64,000 bases of DNA. Source: SG8-41 sp963802355. GTDB taxonomy: Bacteria > Pseudomonadota > Gammaproteobacteria > Burkholderiales > SG8-41. Positions within the stretch are counted from its first letter, which is position 1. Each line of letters begins with the position of its first letter. A program made the position numbers and the translations under genes. Location: positions 248,001-312,000 of the forward strand of contig CAWDIV010000021.1 of assembly GCA_963802355.1 (NCBI GenBank), read 5' to 3'. The notes beneath the pieces were generated by a model. It searched no databases, was not told where the DNA came from, and saw only the letters and a list, made by a program, of their open reading frames with translations. Below, piece by piece: positions 44,436 to 54,425 of the stretch.

Positions 44436-46478
44436 TCATGGCTTGATTGAGGTTTCAGCGCAAAGGTCGGACCGCTCGACGACCAGCCATCCACCAACGA
44501 TCCCCGCGGAACAATAATGCGGACCGAGTTCTCGAGTCAGTCGCGCGTTAAACGCGTGCACCTCGGGCTGAACCTTGAGAACACGATCGCCCGGGTCATC
44601 GACCAGCAATGCGCTTGGATTGAGCTGCCTGATTTTTACCAGGAGATCATCGAAAGCTGCATTGGTGCGAGTCATGTTGAAGATGTCGATCGACGGAAAA
44701 GATCCGAGCGATCCACTCATGCGCATGGTCAGCATCGGCGCTCCGGTGGACCAGATGACGACTCCGCCCGCGGCCATCCGTTTGAGCGTCGCCGCACGCT
44801 CGGTGAGACGTTGACAGAGATTTTCAGGCATGATCAAGCCGTCGGCGCAACCCTTTTTCCAACCTGGGATGAATCGCATCCTGTTCGATTGGCTGAATAA
44901 ACACAGGGCGAACATATGTCAATGAAGGCGGCACGATCAAAAAGGCGGCGATAGTCAAGGGTACGAACCGCCTCCCATGTGCAGCGATCATGGGCGCGAG
45001 CAGCAACGAATACAGTGCAGTCGGGATCCAGAGATTCCAGGGATCGGGACGGTTAACATAATATGGAAAAAACACCATCAGCATCGTTGCGATCGAAGCG
45101 CTTGCAGGGTCCGGCGCCTGCGATCGTGAGTCGATAAGAGAGCGAAGCGCGCGCGAGAAAACATAGGCTGCATGCGTAAGGATCAGCACGGCCAGCGGCT
45201 TGAATGGCCGCCGCAGCCCCCAAAGCCACCGCCGATCGAGCGAACGTTCGCGGTCGCGGACTCTAAACTGTCGGAAATAGCCACCCACCGAAATTGAGAT
45301 GATAGACTGCGGCAACGGCTCCGAAGCGTAGCGGCTGCGGCGGCAAGCCCGAGAACAGCCGAGGAGAAAGTCACAGCCTGGGACTTTCGCGGCGCACGCG
45401 CATGAGCCAGGCCATGCCAAGGCCGGCGGTAATCGCTATACCCGTTTCCAGATTCCATAAGACTGCGATGCCCGCTGTCGCACCAATGACTGCTCCATAT
45501 GCTCGCGGCGCGTATCTCAAGGAGGCAGGCGATCACGACAGCGACCGGAAACATGAGGAACCGAAGCCCGGATAGCTGCGGATACCAGATCGCCGGACCC
45601 AGATTTCCGAGGCAGGGCGCAATGGTCAGCGTTACAAAAAACATTGCGAGCGCCCGGCCGGCGGTTGACGAACCACGCGTGCGCAGCCAAGCGGCGGCGA
45701 CAAAGGCGATCAGGCAGAGTCCCTGTCCTGCCTGCACCAATCGTATCAGTTCGGCAAAGGACGGCGCGTGGCTGAATTTAGCGAACAGACCTATGGCAAT
45801 TGCGCTGAGGATACCGTATGCGGGGTCGTTATCGATAAACAACAGCCGCCCTGCCGCAAGACGTTCGCCCTGGGACAGCATCGCGGCATAATGAAAATCC
45901 ACCGCTGCATAGTAGAGGTGAGCAAAGTTAAGTGTTTCGGGGTGATTTATTACCGGTGTTCCCAGAAAGCCAGGAGCAATCGCCAGAACGATCAGGACGA
46001 CCGCGCCCGCCCAAAGCATGTTCACAGCCCGCCGGTAGCGCGTGAGCACGGAGCCCACTGCGAGCGCCATAGCGGCAACCAGGCCCGTCAGCGATTGACG
46101 CAAACTCATTGTCGCGACGATGAAGACAAATGTGCCGACGACCGTCACCAGAATTACCAACAGAACTTCCCGGATTGGCCGCAGTCGCTCTAACTTCTCC
46201 GCGACATAAGGAAACACGAACGAGCCCAAAACGATTGCAACAAAGAAGACGTAGAATGCAATCCGTGCCGGCTGCGTATCGCCGAATCCATAAAAATCAA
46301 TGTGCTCAGGAAGAAAATGTTGAAGTCGCGCCGTGTCGGGCTTGTTGACCGCGAGCGCAGCCACGCCGACGAAGATAGCCGCGACTACCACCCATACGGC
46401 CCCTAAATCAACGTCCTTAAAAGGTTGTTGAACGTCCGTTTTGACGAAAAGCCGAAGCAAGGATACTAAACGGGCCAT
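44436..46478 (-). pseudogene. Large membrane protein, copy A of a tandem duplication, several frameshifts
   Basis: Starting at ATG 46478 (MARLVSLLRLFVKTDVQQPF), the N-terminal 330 residues are intact and strongly hydrophobic, with NMLWAGAVVLIVLAIAPGFL and FLGTPVINHPETLNFAHLYY. Frame then changes near 45500, again between 45400 and 45180, and near 44900. Segments such as YVNRPDPWNLWIPTALYSLL and the C-terminal soluble part with QLNPSALLVDDPGDRVLKVQ are found in successive frames. The whole is about 680 residues and is a homologue of copy B (47484-49481) throughout. The polytopic domain plus C-terminal extracytoplasmic tail suggests a GT-C-like or polymer membrane protein; no named family recognised. 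Confidence 0.75.
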
Positions 46479-46560
46479 TTCTGGTTCCAGCTGGTCTTCA
46501 GACGGAAGCGGGACATGGTCTCAAAAGCTTCCTGCCATACAGGTCGAGCTGATATAAACG
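46477..46560 (-). pseudogene. Remnant of a CmcI-like gene (duplication scar)
   Basis: Read on the minus strand, this stretch aligns base for base with the 5' part of the CmcI-like gene near 50530-50625. Both contain CTCGACCTGTATGGCA-like, then GACCAGCTGGAACCAGAAAT-like sequence. It directly precedes copy A of the membrane protein, whose start codon lies in the last matching bases. The remnant is out of frame and cannot make a protein. The rest of 46561-46732 shows only weak similarity to the CmcI 5' end. Confidence 0.7.
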
Positions 46561-46732
46561 GCTAGTGTGGTCTTGTAACGACCGACTCCATCGGCATGCG
46601 AGACGATCGGTAGTGCTTTGCAATCTTCTGATGTATGGAGAGGAAAGTCGTATCAAATCTGCCCGCTCTGCAAAGTCCACCGAATCGGGCTTCCTGCCTC
46701 GGCGTTGTAACGTCCCGTCAGACACAAAGCGT

Positions 46733-47479
46733 TCAGGCTCGCTTTTCCGCAAGCACGATCACGTTTGCGCCTCGATCCAAGCAGTTTCCCCAGAACGCCA
46801 AATAGACCAAGTCCGACAAACGTCGTTTTAGGAAACCATACTTGCCAAGTCCAATGGCCTTCTGCGACTCCACCGTCATCGATCCCAGTGCTCGTTTGTA
46901 GAGGCTGTGAAAGGGAAATCCCCACTCTCGTTGGAAGACGATTTTCAAGCCAGCTTCTTCCACCTTGCGGCAAATGTCGTCACGAGTGTAATGACGGAAA
47001 TGTCCCACCAATCGGCTGGTCGAGTTATATGCTCCGCCAGGGACGGTAATCAATATCCAGCGTCGAGCCATTTGGACGAGATTTCTTATCGCCTGCCTAT
47101 CGTCCTCTAGATGCTCGAGCACCTGATTACACAGCACCAGGTCGAATTGGCGATCGAGGAACGTGTGACCAAGATCGAGCGGCACGAATTCAATCATCGG
47201 ATCTGTTCCGACGTATTGACGCGCCTGATCAAGAATCCGCTCCGACAAGTCGGCTCCAGTGATACGAAGGGAGGGAAACTTAAGTCGCAGATCGCGCACG
47301 TTGACTCCGATGCCGCAACCGGCGTCGAGCAGGGATTCTATGGGCATTACCCCACGGATTAGCGCGACGATGATTCGCTTCAAATGCCGCGCCGTCGGGT
47401 TGAACCGTTCCATGTCGGCCCAATCGACCATCCAAAGATCCTCGTAGAACTCTACGCTTGTCTTGTCGCCAAATTTCAT
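46733..47479 (-). CDS. Class I SAM-dependent methyltransferase
   Basis: I choose ATG 47479 (MKFGDKTSVEFYEDLWMVDW), 4 bases after the stop of copy B, giving about 248 residues. SAM motifs are SLLDAGCGIGVNVRDLRLKF near 48-67, ITGADLSERILDQARQYVG near 73-91, FDLVLCNQVLEHLEDDRQAI near 112-131 and ILITVPGGAYNS near 145. GHFRHYTRDDICRKVEEAGL is the common UbiE/methyltransferase-11 C-terminal motif. It is intact, sandwiched between two broken copies of the membrane protein. Substrate unknown. Confidence 0.86.
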   Translation of the reverse strand: MKFGDKTSVEFYEDLWMVDWADMERFNPTARHLKRIIVALIRGVMPIESLLDAGCGIGVNVRDLRLKFPSLRITGADLSERILDQARQYVGTDPMIEFVPLDLGHTFLDRQFDLVLCNQVLEHLEDDRQAIRNLVQMARRWILITVPGGAYNSTSRLVGHFRHYTRDDICRKVEEAGLKIVFQREWGFPFHSLYKRALGSMTVESQKAIGLGKYGFLKRRLSDLVYLAFWGNCLDRGANVIVLAEKRA

Positions 47480-47483
47480 ACCG

Positions 47484-49481
47484 TCAACGTTGCCATGAAT
47501 TGCCGGGGCAGCGATCCGACCGCTCGAGGACTTGCCATCCTCCAACGATCCCCCCAGAGCAATAATACGGAGCGAGCGCGTAAGTCAATCGCGCGTTGAA
47601 CGCGTGTACCGCGGGCAGGACCTTGAGAACACGATCGCTCGGGTCATCAAGCAGTAAGGCGCTCGGACTCAACTGCCGGATTTTCGCTATGAGATCATCA
47701 AACGCCGCGTCGGTGCGGGTCATGTAAAAAAGATCAATCTTCGGAAAAGACCCGGTCAATCCGGTCATGCGCATCGTCAGCATCGGCAATCCGGTCGACC
47801 AGATTACGATCCCGCCGGCGGCCATCTGTTTCAGGGTCGCCGCACGCTGTGTCAGCTGTTGACAGATATTTTCAGGCAGGATCAAGCCGTCGGCGCAACC
47901 CCTTTCCCAACCTGGAATGAATCGGGTCATGGCCGAGTGGTTCCTCGAAGGCCAGGCGACCATACCGCAATGAAGGTGGCACGATCAGAAAGGCGGCGAT
48001 AGTCAAAAGTACGAGCCACCTCCCAGGGGCGGCGATCATGGGCGCGAGCAGCAACGAATACATTGCAGTCGGGATCCAGAGGTTCCAGGGATCGGGACGG
48101 TTGACGTAATACAGGAAAAAGACCATCAGCATCGTTGCAATGGAGGCGCTCGCAATGTCCGGTGCCTGCGATCGTGAGTCGACAAGGAAGCCAAGCGCGC
48201 GCGAGAAGACATAAGCGGCGTGTACAAGGATCAGCATAGCCAGCGGGTTGAATTGCAGCTTCAGCCCTCCAAAGCCGCCGCCGATCGACCGAATGTTTGC
48301 GGTCGCGGCTTCGAAACTGGCCGGAAGGGGCCAGCCCCCGAAATTGAGGTAATAGATCACAGCAACGGCTGCGAGCGTAGCACTCGCAGCCGCAAACCCA
48401 TAGACGGCTGATAAACACGCTAACGACAAACTTTCGCGGCGGACACGCATGAGCCAAGCCATTCCGAGTCCCGCGCTAACGGCTATGCCCGTTTCCAGAC
48501 TACACAGAACTGCAATGGCCGTCGTGATACCAATAATGGCTCCATATGCTCGCGGTCCCGTATCGGCAAACAGGCAGCCGATGACGACGGCGACCGGAAA
48601 CATGAAGAACCGAAGTCCCGATTGATTGGGATACCAGATGGCCGGGCCAAGATTTCCGAGCCAGGTACGACGGTCAGTGTTACAAGAAACATCGCAAGCG
48701 CCCGGCCGCCCGTTGGAGAACCTCGCGTGCGTAGCCAGGCCGCGATGACAAATGCAACCAGGCAGAGGCTCTGTCCTGCCTGGACCCATCGCATCAGTTC
48801 ATAAAATGACGGCGCGTGACTGAATTTCGAGAACAGCCCTATCAAAATGGGAATGAATACGCCGTAATCGGGCTCGTTGTCGCCAAATAACAGCCGGCCT
48901 GCTGCAAGTCGTTCGCCGTGAGCCAGCACGGCGGCATAATGAAAATCACTCCAGCGCAGCGCTTCGTGATCTATTACCGGCGTCCCCAGAAAACCCGGAG
49001 CGATCGCCAGAATAACCAGGATGACAGCCCCCGCCCAGAGCATGTTCACGCCACGCCGCTCTCGCGCGAGTGCACACGCCGCCGCGAGTACCATAGCGGC
49101 AACCAGGCCCGCTAGCGATGGTAGAGTCATCACCGCGGCGATAACCACAAACGCACCGACGACTGTCACGAGAATTCCCAACAGAACCTCGCGGTCTGGC
49201 CGTAGTCGCTCCAGCGTTCTCCCGAGGTACGAAAACAGCGACGAGCCCATCACGATCGCGACAACAAATACGTAAAACGCAATCCGCTGCGGCTGTGAAT
49301 CAACGATGCCAACGAGAGCAACGTGCTCGGAAAGGAAATGTTGCACGCGCGCCGGCTCCGATTGGTTGAGCGCGAGCGCAACCAAGCCGACGAGCGCGGC
49401 CGCGATTACGACCGCCGCGGCCGCCAGATCAACGTCCTTGAACGGGTGTTGAATGTTCGTTCTAAAGAAAAGCCAACGCAA
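47484..49481 (-). pseudogene. Large membrane protein, copy B of a tandem duplication, at least two frameshifts
   Basis: It starts at ATG 49481 (MRWLFFRTNIQHPFKDVDLA). The N-terminal 280 residues are in one frame (NMLWAGAVILVILAIAPGFL, HGERLAAGRLLFGDNEPDYG), the frame changes near 48680, and LGNLGPAIWYPNQSGLRFFM to RPDPWNLWIPTAMYSLLLAP is in the second. A change near 47930 leads to the C-terminal domain GWERGCADGLILPENICQQL with QLSPSALLLDDPSDRVLKVL. Total about 665 residues and about 10 membrane segments. Fewer breaks than copy A, so this may be the functional copy if the indels are sequencing errors. Confidence 0.75.
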
Positions 49482-49499
49482 GGGAAGCAGACGAGTCCA

Positions 49500-49792
49500 C
49501 CATCATCTCATTGGATTGGAAACTCAGCTTACGGCCTGTCTGGTTCGGCGCCAAGTCACATTTCTCTTCCAAACGCCAAATACGTTCTGTCACATTCGCA
49601 TATGACGGCATGGTGCGTGAACGAGACCTCGTCATGCTCGGCCGCAACGCGGCGCCGACCTCCGCCGTCACGTCGGCGGAAGCGTTATCGGATGTGGACC
49701 ACGTAGCCGCGATAGGTCTGGTGTAGAACGCTTTCCACCGTCCAGCGAAGCGTCGAGCCGCCGTTGAAGACAGGCACGCCGACCGTCACCAT
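49500..49792 (-). pseudogene. Truncated, frameshifted GT2 glycosyltransferase fragment
   Basis: From ATG 49792 the minus strand encodes MVTVGVPVFNGGSTLRWTVE and SVLHQTYRGYV, a typical GT2 N-terminus. It stops at a TAA near 49690; one frame over, SDNASADVTAEV, the second GT2 motif, continues. Nothing GT2-like follows; the next gene starts at 49481. This is a fragment of an N-terminal domain of at most about 60-90 residues. It may be a leftover of the rearrangement that created the duplicated block. Confidence 0.65.
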
Positions 49793-49902
49793 TGCGTCAA
49801 TGACAAACTCCTCTCGCTGAGTCTATGCGTTGCGCACGGGAACTGCTCGATTTCGCGTTGGCAATGCGCCAAGCGCAGTGGTGTCTCCACTTCGCCGATC
49901 GG

Positions 49903-50675
49903 CTATTTTACCTTCATAAGCCACGCGCTGGGCCAGGCCGTTATGCTCTTGTCGAGCGTGCTCTCGTTGAACAACCACGGCGGAGATCTAAGCACGAAGT
50001 CCGGGTGCCGGCCGGCGAACGCTTCAGCCGCATGCGCCGGATTGTCCAGCCGCCAGCCGGGCTCTCCGCGCGGCAGGTTATGCACATCGCGCATGATTCC
50101 GTCAGTCGCCACGATATACGAGCCAGGCTGTTCACGAAGGGGCCAATACGCGCTCGAGCTCGGCAGCGACGTGGACGAGACTATGGTTGGAATCCAGCAC
50201 CACGATCACGGTGTCGCCCGGCCAATCTCGTGCCCGGCCCGGGCCACTATTTCAGGAGCCACTGAATTCCCCTCGATGAGCCGTATCATCGCGGCCAATT
50301 CGTGCGTTTCGATCGCCTTACGGTTGTGCGGCCAATCTCGACATCGACGCCGACGACACAACGCCCCGTCCCCATTGCCTTCATCAAGGACGCATACAAT
50401 ATCAGCGAGCCGCCATGGGCGACGCCGGTCTCGATAATGATGTCAGGCTTGAGGCGGTAGATGACCTCTTGTAGGCGCACAAGATCCTCCGGATGCTGGA
50501 TGATAGGGCGCCCCATCCAGGTAAAGGTGTAGGGATATTTCTGGTTCCAACTGGTTTTTAGCCAGAGGTCGGAAATAATCTCGAAAGCCTCCTTGCCATA
50601 GAGGTCAAGCTCATGACGTCCGCCCCCATGCTCAATTTTCAGCTGCCGTGCGTCCGTATCTATGACGATTCGCAT
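49903..50675 (-). CDS. Cephalosporin hydroxylase (CmcI)-family protein, about three frameshifts
   Basis: It starts at ATG 50675 (MRIVIDTDARQLKIEHGGGR). HELDLYGKEAFEIISDLWLK near 21-40, YTFTWMGRPIIQHPEDLVRL near 50-69 and IIIETGVAHGGSLILYASLM near 79-98 are clear CmcI features. The frame breaks near 50330; EIRPHNRKAIETH is then restored by one base. Further breaks occur near 50230 and 50130. The end MATDGIMRDVHNLPRGEPGW to WPSAWLMKVK (stop 49903) is again family-like. About 257 residues in all. In polysaccharide loci these proteins act as sugar O-methyltransferases or hydroxylases. It is 4 bases after the SDR gene. Confidence 0.8.
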
Positions 50676-50679
50676 GACT

Positions 50680-51596
50680 TCATGTCCTTACACGAAAAGT
50701 GTCCCGCAAAGCCGAAATGGCCTGGTCGATGCCCGGTTCGATGCCGTAACGCGCTTGCCAGCCGGTCTCTTTCTTCATCCTCGTCATGTCTGCCACGATG
50801 CGCGCAGGCTCTGCGGGCGGAGCCGGACGGGCGCCGAATTTCACGAGCTCTCCGCCGCCGAGCTTCGCACATATAGTCGCGGCCACGGCGCGCAGCGTAA
50901 GCCCCTGCCCGCTACCTACGTTGTAAGCGCCCGTGACGTCACCGGCCAGCAGCGTAACCAGCGCGTCAGCGACATCGTCAACAAAAACGAAGTCGCGCAC
51001 CTGATTGCCATGGGTACACTCGATGGGCTCTCTCATCTGAACGCGCGGATTACGGAAGGAATGAAACGCTGCTGGGCATCACCGGGACCGTACGGAAAGA
51101 AGACACGCGCCCATGCAGCACTCCTCCCGGCGGCCGCTGCGGCAGCCTCGAGCGCAAACGACATCGCAACCTTAGACCGCCCATAGACTGTCGCGGGTCG
51201 CAGCGGCGTTTGGAGCTCATCACAGGTCGCGTAGTTCCAATCGGTACTCCGCGCAGCTCCCGATTCCAACCACGCGCTCCCCACCGCTCGCGTAAAACTG
51301 CCGCACGAGCTCTACGCTGCTGCCGAGCCAGCGCAGATTTTCTTCGCTCGTCCAGAAAGTACCCGGCTTGGCAATCCAAGCCGCATGGAGCAGATGCGTA
51401 GGGCGGAACGTCCTCATCCAGTACCTAGGGCGGATGAATCCAGCAGATTCAGTTGATGCCAATGGACGCGCTCGGCCGAATCCAGTCGCTGCACAAAGGA
51501 CACTGCGTGTACATCGAATCCTGCGTGCAACAAGGGGACAATACAGCGCCGCCCGATGAAACCCGACGCTCCCGTCAGCAGCACACTGCGCGCCAC
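50680..51596 (-). CDS. NAD-dependent epimerase/reductase (SDR), about three frameshifts
   Basis: It starts at GTG 51596 (VARSVLLTGASGFIGRRCIV) with the Rossmann motif TGASGFIG. The frame changes near 51420 into HLLHAAWIAKPGTFWTSEEN, near 51230 to PATVYGRSKVAMSFALEAAA, which supplies the Tyr-X3-Lys pair, and near 51035 to GNQVRDFVFVDDVADALVTL and YNVGSGQGLTLRAVAATICA. Reassembled it is about 305 residues, the size of RmlD/4-ketoreductase or GDP/CDP-sugar epimerases. As the last enzyme of the rfbF-rfbG-C-methyltransferase-3,5-epimerase series it most probably reduces the C4 keto group (inference). Confidence 0.8.
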
Positions 51597-51600
51597 GGTG

Positions 51601-52131
51601 TCAGCGCTCGAAATCGGGGTAGCCGGCGTCTCGCGCTGAAATGACAGGCGTCGGAAAGGGCCACCGGATTCCGAATGCCGGGTCGTTCCACCGCCAGCCG
51701 CGCGCGGATTCCGGATGATGGACCTCGGACATCTGGTAGAAGACCTCGCTGCCATCCTCCAGCGTCTGAAAGCCGTGCGCAAGGCCTTCGGCAACGTAGA
51801 GCATCTTGGCGTTGTCGGCGCTCAATTCCGCCCCCGTCCACTTTTTGAAGGTCGGGGAGCCTTTTCGTATGTCGACGATGACGTCATAGATTGCCCCTCT
51901 CGTGCATCGCACCAGCTTGGCTTCCCCGTGTGGCTCCGCCTGAAAATGCATTCCGCGCAGAGTGCCCTTGCGCACGTTGAACGAAACGTTACATTGGACG
52001 AAATTCGGGACCAATCCGTGGGCGCGGAAATCGTCGCGGCAGAACGTTCGCGCGAAGAAGCCGCGCTCGTCCTCCAAGCGGTCCAGCCCGATCAGCCAGG
52101 CCCCCGCGATTTCAGTCTCGACGAACTTCAC
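51601..52131 (-). CDS. dTDP-4-dehydrorhamnose 3,5-epimerase family protein (RmlC/RfbC-like), probably acting on a CDP-sugar
   Basis: From GTG 52131 (VKFVETEIAGAWLIGLDRLE) the protein has 176 residues. RmlC motifs: DERGFFARTFCRDDFRAHGL near 20-39, QCNVSFNVRKGTLRGMHFQA near 45-64 with the active-site His in GMHFQ, VRCTRGAIYDVIVDIRKGSP near 73-92 and EGLAHGFQTLED near 116-127. The start overlaps the methyltransferase stop in GTGA. In this CDP-linked series it would epimerise a 4-keto-6-deoxy sugar at C3 and/or C5. Standard dTDP-rhamnose partners (RmlA, RmlB, RmlD) are absent. Confidence 0.9.
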   Translation of the reverse strand: MKFVETEIAGAWLIGLDRLEDERGFFARTFCRDDFRAHGLVPNFVQCNVSFNVRKGTLRGMHFQAEPHGEAKLVRCTRGAIYDVIVDIRKGSPTFKKWTGAELSADNAKMLYVAEGLAHGFQTLEDGSEVFYQMSEVHHPESARGWRWNDPAFGIRWPFPTPVISARDAGYPDFER

Positions 52132-53366
52132 GGAAGTACCTGGACCTCCGGGATGGGAACCACGAACTGCCCTCCCCACTCCCTGATGTGCACCATCTGC
52201 GCAACAATCTCATCCTTCAGGTTCCAGGGCAGCACCAGCACGTAGTCCGGTCGGGTCTCGCGAATGCGGTCGGGGTGAACGATGGGGATATGCGTACCCG
52301 GCAGGAACTTGCCCTGCTTGTAGGGGCTGCGGTCCACGGTGTAATCGATGAAATCCTGCCGAACGCCGCAATAGTTGAGCAACGTATTGCCCTTGGCAGC
52401 CGCGCCGTACCCGACGATGCGCCGGCGGGCGCGCTTGGCGGCCACGAGGAATTCCAGCAGCGCGCGCTTGGTTTGTTGCACTTGTTCAGAAAAAGCCGCG
52501 TAGGCGGACAAGTTCGAAAGTCCGGCCGCCGCTTCGCGCGTCTTGAGCTGTGACGGCCGCGGCCCTACGGCTTTGCTAACATCGTCGGCGTGTCGTCCGT
52601 ATATCCTCAGTGAACCCCCATGAGTCAGCAGCTCCTCGACATCGAACAGAATGATGCCGTGACGGGCGAAAACTTTCTCCACGGTAGTGAACGAGAAATA
52701 GGAAAAATGCTCGTGGTAGATGGTATCGAACTGATTTTCCTGCATCAGTCGCAGGAGATGGGGAAACTCCATGGTGAGAACGCCGCCCGGTTTCAACGCG
52801 ATCTTCAGGCCCGCGACGAAATCGTTGAGATCGGGCACGTGGGCGAGCACATTGTTGCCGAGCAGCAGGTCGGCCCGCAAGCCCTCCTCTGCCATTCTGC
52901 TCGCCGTGGACACTCCGAAAAACTCGACTCGCGTAGGTATCCCTTTCTGCTGCGCTACTTCGGCCACATTTGCGGCAGGTTCGACGCCGAGGACCGGAAT
53001 GTTTTTTTCCCTGAAATACTGCAGCAGGTACCCATCATTGCTGGCAATCTCGATGACCTGGCTGCCTGCGGTGAGCCCGAAACGCGCCGTCATCGCTTCG
53101 GCATAAGTCCTGGAGTGAGCGAGCCAGCTCTCGGAATAGGAAGAGAAATAGGCATAATCGCTGAATATATTTTCCGGGCTTTCGTGTTCCGGCAATTGGA
53201 CCAGAAAGCATTCCGCACACACGTACGCGTGTAAAGGGTAAAAGCGTTCCATCATCTGGAGTTGATCGCTTTCGATATATGCATTGGAGAGCGGCGACAT
53301 CCCAAGATCGCAAAACGTTTCCCGCAATGTCGCGCCGCAAGAGCGGCAGGTCAGCACTATGCTCAT
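52128..53366 (-). CDS. Sugar C-methyltransferase (NovU/TylC3-like, zinc-binding)
   Basis: The 412-residue protein has an N-terminal zinc site Cys7-X2-Cys10 and Cys50-X2-Cys53, the signature of the putative zinc-binding domain of sugar C-methyltransferases. It then has SYSESWLAHSRTYAEAM near 75-91, IEIASNDGYLLQYF near 105-118 as SAM motif I and IYHEHFSYFSFTTVEKVFAR near 215-234 with the catalytic HEH. The C-terminal domain holds RRIVGYGAAAKGNTLLNYCG near 315-334. The family C-methylates nucleotide-bound 4-keto-6-deoxy sugars, usually at C3. Overlaps with both neighbours indicate tight coupling. Confidence 0.92.
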   Translation of the reverse strand: MSIVLTCRSCGATLRETFCDLGMSPLSNAYIESDQLQMMERFYPLHAYVCAECFLVQLPEHESPENIFSDYAYFSSYSESWLAHSRTYAEAMTARFGLTAGSQVIEIASNDGYLLQYFREKNIPVLGVEPAANVAEVAQQKGIPTRVEFFGVSTASRMAEEGLRADLLLGNNVLAHVPDLNDFVAGLKIALKPGGVLTMEFPHLLRLMQENQFDTIYHEHFSYFSFTTVEKVFARHGIILFDVEELLTHGGSLRIYGRHADDVSKAVGPRPSQLKTREAAAGLSNLSAYAAFSEQVQQTKRALLEFLVAAKRARRRIVGYGAAAKGNTLLNYCGVRQDFIDYTVDRSPYKQGKFLPGTHIPIVHPDRIRETRPDYVLVLPWNLKDEIVAQMVHIREWGGQFVVPIPEVQVLP

Positions 53367-54425
53367 GCGTTTCTGACAGTCTCGTAGCGCTCGATCTGCA
53401 TTTCACTGACTCGCCGCAGGTCCATCCGGTCGCGCCAGGCGCGGTACCATTCGGCCGTCCAGGCAAGCCCCTCATCGAGGGCGAGATGCGGTCTCCAGCC
53501 CAGCCGCGCGTTCGCCTTCGCGCAATCGAGCCGGAGAGAACGGGCTTCGTGCGGATGCGCGCCGGCGGCGGCTTCCCAGCGCGCACCGCCTCCCCAGAGT
53601 TCGGCGAAGCGCCCGACCACTTCGGCTACCGCTCTCGTGTCGGCTTCACGCGGACCGAAATTCCATCCCTCGGCATACGCCTGTCCATGAACATAAAGCA
53701 TTTCGGCCAGCAAAAGGTAGCCGGCGAGCGGCTCGAAAACGTGCTGCCAGGGGCGTATCGCCTGCGGGTTGCGGATTTCCACCGGACGCCCCGCGGTGAA
53801 AGCGCTCACCGCATCGGGGATCAGCCGATCCTCCGCCCAGTCGCCGCCGCCGATCACGTTGCCGGCGCGGGCGCTCGCTACCGCAGTATGCCCTTTGGAG
53901 AAGTAGGAATTCCGATAGGCCGCAGTGACCAGCTCGGCGCAGCCCTTGCTGCTGGAGTAAGGATCGTATCCGCCCATCGGCTTCGTTTTCGCGATAGCCC
54001 CAGATCCATTCCCGGTTCTCGTAGCATTTGTCGCTGGTCACCACTACCATGGCGCGCACCCCTTCAGCCCGGCGCACCGCTTCCTGGATATTTACCGTCC
54101 CCATCACGTTCGTAGTATAGGTTTCAACCGGGTTTGCATACGAATAGCGTACCAGCGATTGAGCCGCCAGATGAAAGACAATCTCCGGCCGATGTTCGGA
54201 GAGCAACGCGTTCACTCGCGCCGGATCGCGCACGTCCCCTGTTACCGAAACCATCCGCGCGGCGACACTGGCCAGCTCGAACAGGTTCGGACCGGCGGGC
54301 GCCGGCAAAGCATAACCGATCACCGACGCTCCCAGACGCTGCAGCCACAGCGCCAGCCAGCTGCCTTTGAAGCCGGTATGGCCGGTAACCAGGACCTTCC
54401 TGTCCTTCCAGAAGCCGGAACTCAC
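53363..54425 (-). CDS. rfbG: CDP-glucose 4,6-dehydratase, one frameshift
   Basis: I start at GTG 54425, which overlaps the rfbF stop (GTGA); ATG 54461 is open too. Features: WKDRKVLVTGHTGFKGSWLA, the RfbG-type NAD motif, HLAAQSLVRYSYANPVETYT near 85-104 and VVTSDKCYENREWIWGYREN near 125-144. The frame breaks near 53985 (a one-base change joins ENE to GGYDPYSSSKGCAELV, with Tyr-X3-Lys). GNVIGGGDWAEDRLIPDAVS and RNPQAIRPWQHVFEPLAGYL complete the diagnostic motifs. Product: CDP-4-keto-6-deoxyglucose. Length about 354 residues, normal for RfbG. Confidence 0.92.

Noticed and set aside
51601..52131. Calling the 3,5-epimerase part of a dTDP-rhamnose operon
   Set aside because: No rmlA, rmlB or rmlD is visible; the neighbours are CDP-sugar genes.
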